DNA of 24,194 nt from Saccharicrinis sp050296935 (GCA_050296935.1 JBNKRV010000099.1:1-24194); one strand, 5' to 3'. Positions 7,065 to 16,281 are shown, counted from the first letter of the stretch. A program made the numbers and translations. Notes: a model not told the origin generated them from the letters alone.

Positions 7065-8524
7065 TGGACTACTTAGGTATATTTGTTCTTATATTTTCCT
7101 TTATATTTTTATTGGTATGTGGTGTACCCATTGCCTTTAGCATTGGTATTTCCGGTATATTAACCATGTTGGTAAGCATCGATTCATTACCAGCATTTAC
7201 AACTTACGCTCAGAGAATGGCCACGGGTCTCGACAGCTTTGCATTACTGGCTATTCCTTTCTTTATACTCGCAGGTAACATCATGAACAGTGGAGGAATA
7301 GCCATACGTCTTATTAATCTCGCTAAAAAATTAGTAGGGAAATGGCCGGCAGGATTGGCTTACGTAAACGTTTTTGCGAACATGTTATTTGGGGCTATCT
7401 CTGGTTCAGCTGCAGCATCGGCTTCTGCTATTGGTTCTATTATGGGACCTGAGATGAAAAAAGATGGATACGATGAAAACTTTAGTGCTGCGGTAAATAT
7501 ATCCTCAGCAACAACAGGTCTTTCTATTCCTCCAAGTAATATCCTGATTGTATATTCTTTGGCGAGCGGTGGTGTTTCAATTACAGCACTTTTCTTAGCA
7601 GGATACTTACCTGGAATACTCACTGGTTTGGCTATTATGATTACATCAATGGCATTAATGATCCATTACAAAAGCGGCATTAAAGCTTCTCTAATGGCTG
7701 TTATAAAAGTACTTTTAGGTGCTGCTGCAACATTCGGTTTTATTGCCGGAATTTTTGCTGTTAAAGGACAGTCTATTATGGCTTACAACCTGATCTGGAC
7801 AGGCATAGGAGCACTTTTATTATTCTTCATTGTAAGGTTCTCAGTTAAACGACCGGCATCAATAAAACGAGGACTAAAAGTTTTATGGGATGCAGTTCCT
7901 AGTTTATTCCTACTCATTATTGTAATTGGAGGAATTGTTGGTGGCTTTTTTACGGCCACTGAAGCTTCTGCTGTTGCAGTTCTTTACGCTTTAGTCCTTT
8001 CTTTAATTTACAATGAAATTAAAATTTCTGACATTCCAGATATCATTTTAAGATCAGTAAAAACGACTGCTATAGTATTATTACTTGTAGCAACATGTAT
8101 TGGTCTTTCGTGGATTATGGCTTATGAAAACATACCACAAAATGTAAGTGCCGGTTTATTAGGCATTAGTGATAACCCAATTATTATTTTATTACTCATC
8201 AATTTAATATTACTTATAGTCGGGGTGTTTATGGATATGACACCTGCGGTACTAATCTTTACTCCTATTTTTCTGCCAATTGTAACTAACATGGGTGTTG
8301 ACCCAACACATTTCGGTATTATAATGGTGCTGAACTTAAGCGTTGGATTATGTACACCCCCGGTAGGATCTGTATTATTTATTGGTTGTAGTGTAGCTAA
8401 TATTAAGATTGACAAAGTAATTAAACCACTACTACCTATGTTTTTAGCCATGGTAATAGTATTAATGATGGTAACTTACATTCCAAAAATAAGTTTGTGG
8501 TTACCGCAGATTTTTGGATTTTAA
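7064..8524 (+). CDS. dctM: TRAP transporter large permease (DctM family), extended form
   Basis: This is the sodium-coupled transport subunit, with many membrane segments. Family motifs include AIPFFILAGNIMNSGGI, the GSAAASASAIG and PPSNILIVY loops in the first half, and GGFFTATEASAVAVLYAL and PPVGSVLF in the second half. At 486 residues it is about 60 longer than the usual 425. The extra length lies between the two repeat halves, at about 205-270, and appears to add two hydrophobic segments (near KVLLGAAATFGFIAGIF and LIWTGIGALLLFFIV). It overlaps dctQ by one base. Confidence 0.93.
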   Translation: MDYLGIFVLIFSFIFLLVCGVPIAFSIGISGILTMLVSIDSLPAFTTYAQRMATGLDSFALLAIPFFILAGNIMNSGGIAIRLINLAKKLVGKWPAGLAYVNVFANMLFGAISGSAAASASAIGSIMGPEMKKDGYDENFSAAVNISSATTGLSIPPSNILIVYSLASGGVSITALFLAGYLPGILTGLAIMITSMALMIHYKSGIKASLMAVIKVLLGAAATFGFIAGIFAVKGQSIMAYNLIWTGIGALLLFFIVRFSVKRPASIKRGLKVLWDAVPSLFLLIIVIGGIVGGFFTATEASAVAVLYALVLSLIYNEIKISDIPDIILRSVKTTAIVLLLVATCIGLSWIMAYENIPQNVSAGLLGISDNPIIILLLINLILLIVGVFMDMTPAVLIFTPIFLPIVTNMGVDPTHFGIIMVLNLSVGLCTPPVGSVLFIGCSVANIKIDKVIKPLLPMFLAMVIVLMMVTYIPKISLWLPQIFGF

Positions 8525-8593
8525 ATTTGAATGAATAATATTTCAGAATGCCTCCTGAATACGAAGCATTTTCTGTATAATTCATAAATTATT

Positions 8594-8643
8594 CTTTGTG
8601 TATCTCTGTGGTTTTAATCAACTTCACCACAGAGGTCACAAAG
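8594..8643. repeat. Long hairpin between dctM and the lacI-type gene
   Basis: CTTTGTGTATCTCTGTGGT (8594-8612) pairs with ACCACAGAGGTCACAAAG (8626-8643): nine perfect pairs, a short mismatch or bulge, then seven more. The CACAGAG-type sequence resembles hairpins common between genes in many bacteria. It lies 70 bp after the dctM stop and 50 bp before the regulator gene, so it may separate the two transcripts. No T-tract follows on the + strand. Confidence 0.55.
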
Positions 8644-8693
8644 TTTACGTACTGAGAAATACAACGTTTCTATTGAAATTATAGTGTTAATTA

Positions 8694-9743
8694 ATGAATA
8701 AAACAGTTAGGATAAAAGATATAGCCCAAAAGGCCGGTGTTTCAATAGGTACTGTTGATCGAGTATTACATAACCGTGGAGAGGTGAAAGCTGAGACACG
8801 GGAAAAAGTAATGAAGATAGCAAAGAGTCTTAATTACCAACCTAATATTGCAGCACGAGCATTAAAGTCCCCAATAGTTTATAAAATTGCTGTTATTATA
8901 CCGGCATGTCATGATAGTAATCAGTTCTGGCAACAGCATCCAATGGGTATATCTCTGGCACAGGAAAGTACTTCTCCTTTTATTACGCGGGTTAAATATT
9001 TTTATTTTGAGATGCATAATCCAGCAGACTTCATGCAAAAGGCATCGGAGTTGATTGACTGGAAACCAGATGGAGCCATTTTGGCACCCATTTTAAAAAA
9101 TGAATCCATAGAATTGTGTCATCGATTGGATGACTTAGAAATACCCTATTCTTTTATAGATACCTTTCTTAATGACACCAATGCCTTAACTTTTGTTGGA
9201 GAGAATGCTTATAAAGGAGGAAGAGTCGCTGCCAGCCTTATGGATATGGGGGTTCAGCCGGACAAAGACATTTTGATAATAAACCTGGCAAAAGACCTGG
9301 ATAATGTTCAACACCTTAACCTAAGAAATCAAGGATTTTTAAGTTACTTTCTGGATGCGGGGAAAAATACCGGATTAAAAATAAGTGTTGAAATTCCCCA
9401 TACCGATAAAAAAACCGTTAATGAAATTTTAGATCGGGTATTTAAAAACAATCCTAACATTGGCGGAGTAATGGTATCCAGCTCCAGAACCTATGTTATT
9501 GCAGAATATATACAAAAACATCAATTGCAACACCTGTTTTTAATTGGTTACGAAACCTTTGAAAAGAACAGTGCTTTCATGAAAGATGGTGTAATTGATT
9601 TTTTAATAAGCCAGCGACCGATTGAACAAGCTGAAAAAGCCTTCAAGCTGCTCTTTAATTACCTGGTTCATAATACCACGCCCGATAAAACAGAATATCA
9701 ACCTATTGACATTATAAATGCAGAAAACATAGATTTACTTTAG
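8694..9743 (+). CDS. LacI-family transcriptional regulator, likely of the uronate operon
   Basis: Residues 1-56 form a LacI-type helix-turn-helix and hinge, VRIKDIAQKAGVSIGTVDRV through LNYQPNIAARALKS. From about residue 62 comes a type I periplasmic-binding-protein-like sensor domain that starts with YKIAVIIPA. Total length is 349 residues, slightly longer than typical LacI (about 335-345). SIGTVDRVLHNRGEV is typical of the sugar-responsive Bacteroidota branch. The gene lies downstream of, and in line with, the transporter, so it probably controls this operon through palindromes such as CGTTAACG at 495-502. The effector would be a pathway intermediate. It converges with the DUF5686 gene, with 22 bp between stops. 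Confidence 0.9.
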   Translation: MNKTVRIKDIAQKAGVSIGTVDRVLHNRGEVKAETREKVMKIAKSLNYQPNIAARALKSPIVYKIAVIIPACHDSNQFWQQHPMGISLAQESTSPFITRVKYFYFEMHNPADFMQKASELIDWKPDGAILAPILKNESIELCHRLDDLEIPYSFIDTFLNDTNALTFVGENAYKGGRVAASLMDMGVQPDKDILIINLAKDLDNVQHLNLRNQGFLSYFLDAGKNTGLKISVEIPHTDKKTVNEILDRVFKNNPNIGGVMVSSSRTYVIAEYIQKHQLQHLFLIGYETFEKNSAFMKDGVIDFLISQRPIEQAEKAFKLLFNYLVHNTTPDKTEYQPIDIINAENIDLL

Positions 9744-9765
9744 TGTCTGATCTCCGGTTATTAAA

Positions 9766-12243
9766 TCATAATTTAATTTCAAATTTAACACGAACACCAA
9801 AATCAGGCACTCCTTGTATTGAAGTTGGCCTCACTCTCCAGACACCTTCTACCCTAAAAAACCGAAATATATTTTCCAATCCAGCTCCGATCTCCACATA
9901 GGCACCTTCTACTGATCTTGACCCTAAAGGCATTTCAATGCCCTCCTGCTGCTCATTACTAAGACTTCCAATCATTCCTTTTGCAGATACAACTTCACGT
10001 AAACTAAGTTTCTTAATCAAAGGTAATCTGTTTATAAAAAAGCCATTCAAGTGATACTCCATATAAGCATGTACGTACTGATCATGAATAAATTCCAGAT
10101 AATTAATCAAGTTAAAATCATATCTGTAATAACCATAGGTTTCATTTCCACGAGGTATTTCAAGCATGGTATATGGAAGCTTTCCAAAAACTTTACCTAA
10201 TTCAAAAGCATAATCAAAATAAGTTTGTCCAAAAAACTGTCTTGCCTTCAGGGTAGCATGAAGTTTAGCGTACCAATTATTTACATCGGCATATTCAACT
10301 TTCCCAACGTTTGCCGACAAATTAATAATCGGGTATTTTGTGGATACATAAAAACGCATAAATCCATCATCAATGAGTGTTTCACGCCACGATAAACGTA
10401 CATTGATACCTGCTTCATAAGCCTTAATAGAATTTAATGGATTTCCTTTATAAAAGAATGGATAAAACTCAGGAGAAAACTGCTTCTTATAATCCAGCAT
10501 ATACGTTGAACTCAGGCCCGTACGCCATTCATTCTCATAGGAAAAGTGAATTCCTTGCTGACGATATAACTCATCAAACCGATCTCTCGCAAATGTACTT
10601 GACACTAAATTAGTTTCAGAAGGACTTAACATATTCTCATATAAATACATTATCTTTCTATTCTCCCCCATTCTTATGAACCGGTCATCATATTCCAGTT
10701 TAAAAACCTTTCTGTTTGAACCTTTAAGTTTATAACCTATACCTCCATGCCCTGTTAACAATTCATTATCTGTTCCAAAGGCTAAACCTCCATAAAACAT
10801 CCAGTTTTCACTTATTTCAGAACTGGTTCGACCACCAAAATACAATCGAAGTCCTTCAATTTCATTGGATTGAACAAAATCTGTATATGGGCCAACTTCA
10901 AATTTACCAACATCAAAATATCCATTCAATCCCATCTGAGCCAAATCATTAGCCAACTTTACTGTTTTAATCTGATTAATAGAATCTATAATGGAATACT
11001 TCTCAATATCATCAACGGACAATTCAACATGGCGTAATTTACTCCACGTAGTGGAATCTAACTTTTTATAACCATCCTCCTTTACGGATTCATAGTTTAA
11101 CCCCTTTGTTGCTAACTCTATTTTTTCATCAGGATTAATTTCAACATCATCAAAGGATGAATATTCACTGAACAATAACTCTAAACGCTGTTTGGTACTA
11201 TCTGAGTTGCCAGGCAAATAATCAAACTTAGCTTTTATAAGGTTATTTTTATAAAACACAATGGTATCTTCAATAATCTGATACTCACATTTCACTTGTA
11301 ATGACTTAATAAAGTTTAACTGATTTCCTCCCGACAAATTAGCCTCCAGTTTATGCACTGCATACCGGTCATCATCAACCATCATATATCCCACAAAAAC
11401 ATTTTCACCTTTTCGTTTGGGATAAAAATCTATTTTATACTGCTTCGTATCATTAACCATCACACTATCTACCAGGTAATAACGATAATAAAACCAGCCA
11501 TTGTTAGCTAATGGACTTACAAAGTTCTGCTCATACAAGTTGATATAATTATCGTAATAATTCTGACTCACTTCTAAACCACTCGTGTAACCTGCAAATT
11601 CATAACTATCCAACACTCCCAATCCTGAAGTTTTATCAGCCAGTATTGTAGATTTCTCCTTTAAAGGATCCCTTTGAAACTCGTTATAAACCATCTGTTC
11701 TGAGAAATACACTGGCAAATACATGCTACCATCCTCAGCCTTTTGAAATAAGTGTTGGTGATTTTTAAAAACACGTGATTTCATCAGGCTTTTTTCAACA
11801 TTATTGAGAATATAATCCCATTTTGAATATTTCTCATAATTATACCGGGAGTACCTTTCCGGATTATTCAACGGTTTATTTTCAACCATTTTTTTTAAAA
11901 TCGCACGAACCCTTTCATCAGATGGTTTCACATCAATTGTTGAAATTTCAATAACATCAGGTACTAATTTAATGTTGATATCCGGATTTGATGATTTCAC
12001 ACTAAACGTCTGCGTATGATAACCTATGGCAGAAGCTGTTAGCGAATCCGCATTCACCATAAAACTAAATTCACCTGATATACCTGTTGTAGTACCTAGC
12101 GTAGTATTTTTTACATATACATTGGCAAAAGGAATCGGTTCTCCTGTTTCATAATCAGTTACATTACCTGAAACCTTTTTATTCTGAGCTGATAAAGCAG
12201 ATATAAAAAAAATCGTAACAAACAATAAAAGCACTCTCTTCAT
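9766..12243 (-). CDS. CarboxypepD_reg-like and DUF5686 outer-membrane protein
   Basis: This Bacteroidota protein of unknown function is predicted to be in the outer membrane. ATG 12243 gives 825 residues with a clear signal peptide, MKRVLLLFVTIFFISALSAQ, probably cut after AQ; a start ten codons upstream would hide this. Residues about 24-105 are a carboxypeptidase-regulatory-like beta-sandwich (VSGNVTDYETGEPIPFANVYV), a domain found on many TonB-linked proteins. The rest matches DUF5686: an alpha/beta part with YNYEKYSKWDY, then a long C-terminal part rich in alternating aromatic and polar residues that ends in VRVKFEIKL, as expected for an outer-membrane beta-barrel. No operon partner is visible. 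Confidence 0.85.
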   Translation of the reverse strand: MKRVLLLFVTIFFISALSAQNKKVSGNVTDYETGEPIPFANVYVKNTTLGTTTGISGEFSFMVNADSLTASAIGYHTQTFSVKSSNPDINIKLVPDVIEISTIDVKPSDERVRAILKKMVENKPLNNPERYSRYNYEKYSKWDYILNNVEKSLMKSRVFKNHQHLFQKAEDGSMYLPVYFSEQMVYNEFQRDPLKEKSTILADKTSGLGVLDSYEFAGYTSGLEVSQNYYDNYINLYEQNFVSPLANNGWFYYRYYLVDSVMVNDTKQYKIDFYPKRKGENVFVGYMMVDDDRYAVHKLEANLSGGNQLNFIKSLQVKCEYQIIEDTIVFYKNNLIKAKFDYLPGNSDSTKQRLELLFSEYSSFDDVEINPDEKIELATKGLNYESVKEDGYKKLDSTTWSKLRHVELSVDDIEKYSIIDSINQIKTVKLANDLAQMGLNGYFDVGKFEVGPYTDFVQSNEIEGLRLYFGGRTSSEISENWMFYGGLAFGTDNELLTGHGGIGYKLKGSNRKVFKLEYDDRFIRMGENRKIMYLYENMLSPSETNLVSSTFARDRFDELYRQQGIHFSYENEWRTGLSSTYMLDYKKQFSPEFYPFFYKGNPLNSIKAYEAGINVRLSWRETLIDDGFMRFYVSTKYPIINLSANVGKVEYADVNNWYAKLHATLKARQFFGQTYFDYAFELGKVFGKLPYTMLEIPRGNETYGYYRYDFNLINYLEFIHDQYVHAYMEYHLNGFFINRLPLIKKLSLREVVSAKGMIGSLSNEQQEGIEMPLGSRSVEGAYVEIGAGLENIFRFFRVEGVWRVRPTSIQGVPDFGVRVKFEIKL

Positions 12244-12261
12244 ATAATTATTATCAGTAGA

Positions 12262-12269
12262 CAAATTTA
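12262..12269 (-). promoter_or_regulatory. Possible -7 box for the DUF5686 gene
   Basis: On the minus strand this reads TAAATTTG, an exact match to TAnnTTTG. It would start transcription about 12 nt before the ATG. A TTTG lies upstream but only 15 bp away (12285-12288) instead of the expected 19-21, so the match is partial. Confidence 0.35.
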
Positions 12270-12538
12270 ACAACTACTCAAAGACAAAACATTTCTGATA
12301 AAGTTGCCGGGACAAAAGTATTACATTTTACTAATTGATGTAGATTTTTCATTTGCAAAGAAACACTAAATAACAAACAATAAATGTCAAATATTTTGAA
12401 GAATACATTTTTTAAGTTAAAGTGGATATTATCCGGTATGGAAAGCCATCTACGATTACTTAAATTTTGAAGTCTGACAGATCTGATATTGTTATAATAA
12501 TTTCGCATATTTGAAGCTTAATCAAATAAATATAAAAA

Positions 12539-12931
12539 ATGGAATGCCCCAGATGCCATAAAAAATTAACCTCGAAAACAATACGGGATATAAACGTTTC
12601 TATACAGGTAGATCATTGTAATAACTGCGGTGGAACGTGGTTTGACGAAGGAGAATTATCAGTAATTGATACCCTTATTGAACCTACAATGCTGGAAATC
12701 AGAAAAATTCCGAATATGAATACACAACTACTTAAACTTGAATGTCCTTCATGTAACATCAAACATAAAATGATTAAAACAAAACACCCGAGAGACAGTA
12801 AAGTAATTATGGATTTTTGTGAAACATGTAAGGGAATATGGCTCGATAAGGGAGAATTAGATGCTATTCAGAAAGAAAACTGGCTAATCACTCTGAGTCG
12901 AATTTCAAAGTGGTTGGTTGGGTCAGAATGA
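12539..12931 (+). CDS. Tandem zf-TFIIB-type zinc-ribbon protein
   Basis: This small 130-residue cytoplasmic protein has two copies of a TFIIB-like zinc ribbon. The first has CPRC (3-6) and CNNCGGTWFDEGEL (27-40). The second has CPSC (69-72) and CETCKGIWLDKGEL (93-106). Each provides four cysteines for one zinc, and the C..CxGxWxDxGEL signature is diagnostic of the family. The molecular function is unknown. It is transcribed divergently from the DUF5686 gene across a 295-bp gap in which no consensus promoter for this gene was found. Confidence 0.85.
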   Translation: MECPRCHKKLTSKTIRDINVSIQVDHCNNCGGTWFDEGELSVIDTLIEPTMLEIRKIPNMNTQLLKLECPSCNIKHKMIKTKHPRDSKVIMDFCETCKGIWLDKGELDAIQKENWLITLSRISKWLVGSE

Positions 12932-13037
12932 ACAATGCATCCAGCTAATTCCCCGTTTCAAATAACAATGAAGTTTCGTAACTATAAACCAACTAACCTT
13001 CTATGTTGTAAAATTGAATATACCACTTTTAAATCCG

Positions 13038-13454
13038 TTACCTGGAAATCCATCTATCCAAAGGAATCAGAAGAGAGTTAACAAGCACAATGGCAATGGT
13101 ACCTATTAAGGTTTCAATATAATAACCTGCACCTGCCATGCATCCAATAGCTGAGCTACACCAAACGGTAGCTGCCGTTGTTAAACCATGTACTGTTAAT
13201 CCTTCTTTAAAGATAATACCTCCTCCTAAAAACCCAATGCCGGTAACAACCTGACCAATAATTCTGGTAACATCTCCGTTACCTTGAGTAATATTAATGG
13301 ATAATAGCACATAAAGTGCAGATCCTACAACTACAAGAGTAATAGTTCTTAGTCCTGCAGATTTGTGATGCCATTGTCTTTCCACCCCAATGACCACTCC
13401 TGCCACAAAAGCACACAACATACGAATTATAAATTCTGTATAAGGCATATTCAT
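13038..13454 (-). CDS. MgtC/SapB family membrane protein
   Basis: This 138-residue inner-membrane protein has about four hydrophobic helices. GVVIGVERQWHHKSAGLRT (19-37) is the family signature, followed by LVVVGSALYVLL, GIGFLGGGIIFKEG and GLTTAATVWCSSAIG. It corresponds to the N-terminal transmembrane domain and lacks the C-terminal ACT-like domain of Salmonella MgtC. Members are linked to magnesium limitation or ATP-synthase modulation, but the role in this organism cannot be deduced. It stands alone, with no linked transporter gene. Confidence 0.9.
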   Translation of the reverse strand: MNMPYTEFIIRMLCAFVAGVVIGVERQWHHKSAGLRTITLVVVGSALYVLLSINITQGNGDVTRIIGQVVTGIGFLGGGIIFKEGLTVHGLTTAATVWCSSAIGCMAGAGYYIETLIGTIAIVLVNSLLIPLDRWISR

Positions 13455-13588
13455 TCACATTTTTATTTACTCAAGGTATCATTAATAAAAGAGAATGTCC
13501 AGTGCTAAAATTAAAACTGACAGTTATATACAAAGCAAGTCTATAAAAGAAATGAGCATTAACCCGGTTTATTTAATACCTTCCAGAA

Positions 13589-14026
13589 TTACTCTTCACC
13601 AGAATGCTTATATATTACTTCACGTAAATTATCAATAGTTAATGGTTTATTTACATAATCTGCTACCGTATTATATGACAAGGCCTTCTGCTGATCATCT
13701 GGATTAATACTGGCTGTGAGCATTACAACAACAATTTCACCTCTTTTTTCTTCTGATAATTTTTCATACTCCCGTAGAAACTCCCAACCATTCATTTTAG
13801 GCATATTGACATCCAGAAAAATGATTCCCGGCTGTGGGCAATTGTTACCATCTGAATATTTTCCTGTACATGTAAGATATTCCAAGGCTTCATTACCATT
13901 TAATGTTGACTGAACATGTAAATCAAGATCCAGCCTTTCAATCATTAATTTATGTAAATAATTATTGATTTCTTCATCATCTACCAGCAGTATGCAATTT
14001 AAACCCTTCAGTTTTTTCATATTCAT
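13589..14026 (-). CDS. Single-domain response regulator (CheY/Rcp-like)
   Basis: This is a stand-alone receiver domain with no output domain. ATG 14026 gives 145 residues; an upstream in-frame start would add 11 residues without family similarity. Acidic pocket Asp16-Asp17 (LLVDDEE), phosphoacceptor Asp72 (IIFLDVNMPKMNGWEF), Thr104 (MLTAS) and Lys127 (NKPL) are all present. An insert before the acceptor (TCTGKYSDGNNCPQPG) is typical of Rcp-type regulators that partner with PAS or phytochrome kinases. The kinase gene on the same strand, about 450 bp away, is the natural candidate partner. Confidence 0.9.
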   Translation of the reverse strand: MNMKKLKGLNCILLVDDEEINNYLHKLMIERLDLDLHVQSTLNGNEALEYLTCTGKYSDGNNCPQPGIIFLDVNMPKMNGWEFLREYEKLSEEKRGEIVVVMLTASINPDDQQKALSYNTVADYVNKPLTIDNLREVIYKHSGEE

Positions 14027-14059
14027 TTTTTTAGAATGCTTTTGAAATAAAACCTGCAA

Positions 14060-14300
14060 TATTCACCGGAAAATCTTATGTATATTGCTAGGAATATAAA
14101 TCCATGATTCATTTAATATGATGAAACAACTGTATTATAAAAAATGTTTGACTTGATAATTAGTATCAGCAAGAAAACTCCATCTTTTTTCATTACTCTT
14201 GCTCTCAAAATGATCATTTACGGCAGTAAACTCATATTTTCAGAGCTTCGAAAGCCTCAAAAATGAAGCTTTCTTATCTACCACTTGAGTTTCCGTACAA
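14060..14300. other. Intergenic region between the kinase and regulator genes
   Basis: No gene is seen in this part of the 415-bp gap. An inverted repeat AGCTTC (14244-14249) with GAAGCT (14265-14270), and an overlapping GAAAGC / GCTTTC pair (14250-14273), could form alternative hairpins. A dispersed repeat begins at 14281 and fills most of the remaining space. Confidence 0.4.
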
Positions 14301-14310
14301 GTACTAATTA
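14281..14310 (+). repeat. Degenerate right end of the 145-bp repeat
   Basis: These 30 bases align at about 24 positions with the right end of the full repeat that follows immediately (14429-14458). The shared part includes ACAnGTACTAATTA at the boundary. This looks like a remnant copy against which the full copy was inserted or duplicated. Confidence 0.5.
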
Positions 14311-14458
14311 GTGTTCGTCTATAAAGTCCAACTACGGCGTTGTTGCTCAAAATCCAAATCCTCATATACGCTAGTATACTGCGGTTTGAATTTTTCTCAC
14401 GCCTTGTATTTAAACTTTATAGTCCAAACACCTGACTTTATGGACAGGTACTAATTAG
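14309..14458 (+). repeat. Dispersed repeat, full copy 1
   Basis: This 150-bp noncoding element has imperfect terminal inverted repeats: GTCTATAAAGTC (14317-14328) and GACTTTATGGAC (14434-14445), one mismatch. Its centre contains GTATACTGCGGTTTGAA, and it ends in GGACAGGTACTAATTAG. A nearly full-length relative lies at 18266-18414 and a shortened one at 16094-16173. It sits 16 bp beyond the stop codon of the histidine kinase gene. It is MITE-like in layout; no mobilising transposase is seen. Confidence 0.8.
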
Positions 14459-14474
14459 AATTTCGTATCAGAAA

Positions 14475-15929
14475 TTAATTATATGGTATTGAAAAATAAA
14501 ATGTACTCCCTTTGTCAACCTCTGATTCTAACCAGATTTCACCATTGTGGAGCTCAATTATTTTCCGGCAGTGAGCCAAACCGATTCCTACTCCCTCATA
14601 CTCTTTTCTACCATGTAAACGCTGAAATAAAAGAAACACCTTTTCGTATTGATCAGAAGAAATTCCTATTCCATTATCTTTTACCGAAAAAATCCAGTGC
14701 GAATTTTCTTTTCGGGCATTGATTTCAATTTCAGGAGGAACGTGTTCTTTACTGTATTTAATAGCATTAACAATCAAATTTTGAAATAGCAATCTTATCT
14801 CCAATTCATAAACCATAATCTCAGGCAGTGGAACCACATTCACTTTGCAGTTCTTTTTTTTAATTAACGAAGCCAGATCACTTAATACTGAGTTCAATAA
14901 TTCATCCAGATCAACTAAAGCTAACTCTGCATTTTTACCTAACCGGGTAAAATCAAGCAGGCCTTCAACTAACGCCACCATCCTTGATGACGATTGATCA
15001 ATGAAGCTGAGTAATTTGTATAATTCCTTATTGCTTTTATATTCTTCATCTTGTAGAATATAGGAAATCAGACTGGTTATTGAATTTAACGGCTCTCTTA
15101 AATCATGAGAGGCAATATATGTAAACTGCTCAAGCTCATTATTCTTATCTTCAATCCTTTTGGTATTGCGTTTTAAGGCTTCTTCATTTCTTTTACGCTC
15201 TGTTATATCAATAACTGAAGCTAACACAAAGTTTCCTTCGCTTTTAGAAATTGGAGTAAGCCCTATTTCAATGGAAATTTCTTCACCCGATTTTGTCAAT
15301 GCAAGCAAATCTCTACCCATTCCCATTGGTCGGATCTGAGGATTGGCATGAAAAGAACTACTGTGACTGCTATGTATTTTGTGTAATCTCTCTGGAATTA
15401 AAATTTCAATTTTCTGATGTAACAACTCGTTTCTGGTATAGCCAAACAATATTTCAACTTGTTTATTAATCATTACAATTTCACCCGACTCATTAACCAG
15501 TAACATGGCATTGGGAGCTGATTCCACAACGAGCTTAAACTGCTCATTTGCTTTTATTGTATCTGATATATCAATAATTGAAGCTATTACAAGCGTACCT
15601 TCTACTGTTACTATCGGATTTAATCCTATTTCAACGGGAAATTCAGAATTATCCTTACGTATGGCGAATAATTCCCTGTTTTCTCCCATTTGTCTGCTCT
15701 TTGGACTATTAAAATATTGCGATATTAAATACTGATGATGAATTCGAAACCTCTCTGGAATGAGAACACTTAAATCCTGTCCTATTAATTCTTCTCTTCG
15801 GTACTGAAACATATTTTCTGCATACCTGTTGATATAGGCAATTTTACCAAAACTGTTGACTAAGACTAAAGCTGTTGGTGTGGCTTCAACCATAAGTTGA
15901 AAACTGAGATCATTATGTTGAACTTTCAT
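14475..15929 (-). CDS. PAS-PAS sensor histidine kinase
   Basis: This soluble sensor kinase has 484 residues and no membrane segments. PAS domain 1 spans about 9-128 and PAS domain 2 about 130-250. The two are clearly related to each other (VESAPNAMLLVN / VEATPTALVLVN; IPER; EIGLxPI). A short coiled linker leads to HisKA with the phosphoacceptor His275 in FTYIASHDLREPLNS. The ATPase domain has the N box with Asn388 (NLIVNAIKYS), DNGIGI (418-423) and GVGIGLAHCRKII (446-458). It is typical of Bacteroidota kinases that signal through single-domain regulators. The signal is unknown. A TAATTTTG box lies 46 bp upstream. Confidence 0.93.
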   Translation of the reverse strand: MKVQHNDLSFQLMVEATPTALVLVNSFGKIAYINRYAENMFQYRREELIGQDLSVLIPERFRIHHQYLISQYFNSPKSRQMGENRELFAIRKDNSEFPVEIGLNPIVTVEGTLVIASIIDISDTIKANEQFKLVVESAPNAMLLVNESGEIVMINKQVEILFGYTRNELLHQKIEILIPERLHKIHSSHSSSFHANPQIRPMGMGRDLLALTKSGEEISIEIGLTPISKSEGNFVLASVIDITERKRNEEALKRNTKRIEDKNNELEQFTYIASHDLREPLNSITSLISYILQDEEYKSNKELYKLLSFIDQSSSRMVALVEGLLDFTRLGKNAELALVDLDELLNSVLSDLASLIKKKNCKVNVVPLPEIMVYELEIRLLFQNLIVNAIKYSKEHVPPEIEINARKENSHWIFSVKDNGIGISSDQYEKVFLLFQRLHGRKEYEGVGIGLAHCRKIIELHNGEIWLESEVDKGSTFYFSIPYN

Positions 15930-15974
15930 AAATACGGCTTAATTATTCATTATACAATATCAGATACTTTCAAA

Positions 15975-15982
15975 CAAAATTA
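15975..15982 (-). promoter_or_regulatory. Possible -7 box for the PAS kinase gene
   Basis: On the minus strand this reads TAATTTTG, matching TAnnTTTG exactly. The expected start site near 15968 leaves a leader of about 39 nt. No TTTG is found at the usual distance upstream, so only half of the promoter consensus is present. Confidence 0.35.
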
Positions 15983-16093
15983 TTCACATCGGAAAATGAT
16001 GAATTTATGGTTAACGCTTGCTTATATATTTTAACATTTTCTATTCATTTAAGTTTAAAGCTGATCTCCATTTGATTATAATCTGAGGTTAAA

Positions 16094-16173
16094 TAGTGTT
16101 CGTCTATAAAGTCCAGCTACTGCGTTGTTGCTCAAAATCCAAGCACCCAACTTTACGGACAGGTACTGAATAG
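16094..16173 (+). repeat. Dispersed repeat, copy 2 with internal deletion
   Basis: The left 48 bases (TAGTGTTCGTCTATAAAGTC onward, through CAAAATCCAA) match copy 1 almost exactly. The sequence then jumps to the right end (CCCAACTTTACGGACAGG, TACTGAATAG). About 70 bp of the centre seen in copies 1 and 3 are missing. It lies upstream of both the kinase gene (minus) and the attenuator region (plus). Confidence 0.8.
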
Positions 16174-16253
16174 TTTCATTAACATTTCTTTAAGAATTAC
16201 ACTTGTTTTGATAGAACGATTTAACTCAATGCTGCCGGAACAAATAAAATTTC

Positions 16254-16261
16254 TATATTTG
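16254..16261 (+). promoter_or_regulatory. Promoter -7 box of the attenuator-aminotransferase unit
   Basis: TATATTTG matches TAnnTTTG exactly. Transcription would start near 16267, leaving about 14 nt before the ATG of the first leader peptide. No TTTG is found 19-21 bp upstream, so the -33 element is not recognisable. Confidence 0.45.
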
Positions 16262-16281
16262 TCACCATACTTTTGAAATAC

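Noticed and set aside
14317..14445. CRISPR-like interpretation of the 4.2-kb repeat cluster
   Set aside because: Copies are 145 bp, widely and unevenly spaced, separated by whole genes, and lack short regular spacers; no cas genes are present.
14483..15735. Plus-strand frames opposite the histidine kinase
   Set aside because: They are antisense to an intact two-PAS kinase with all catalytic motifs, so they are shadows.
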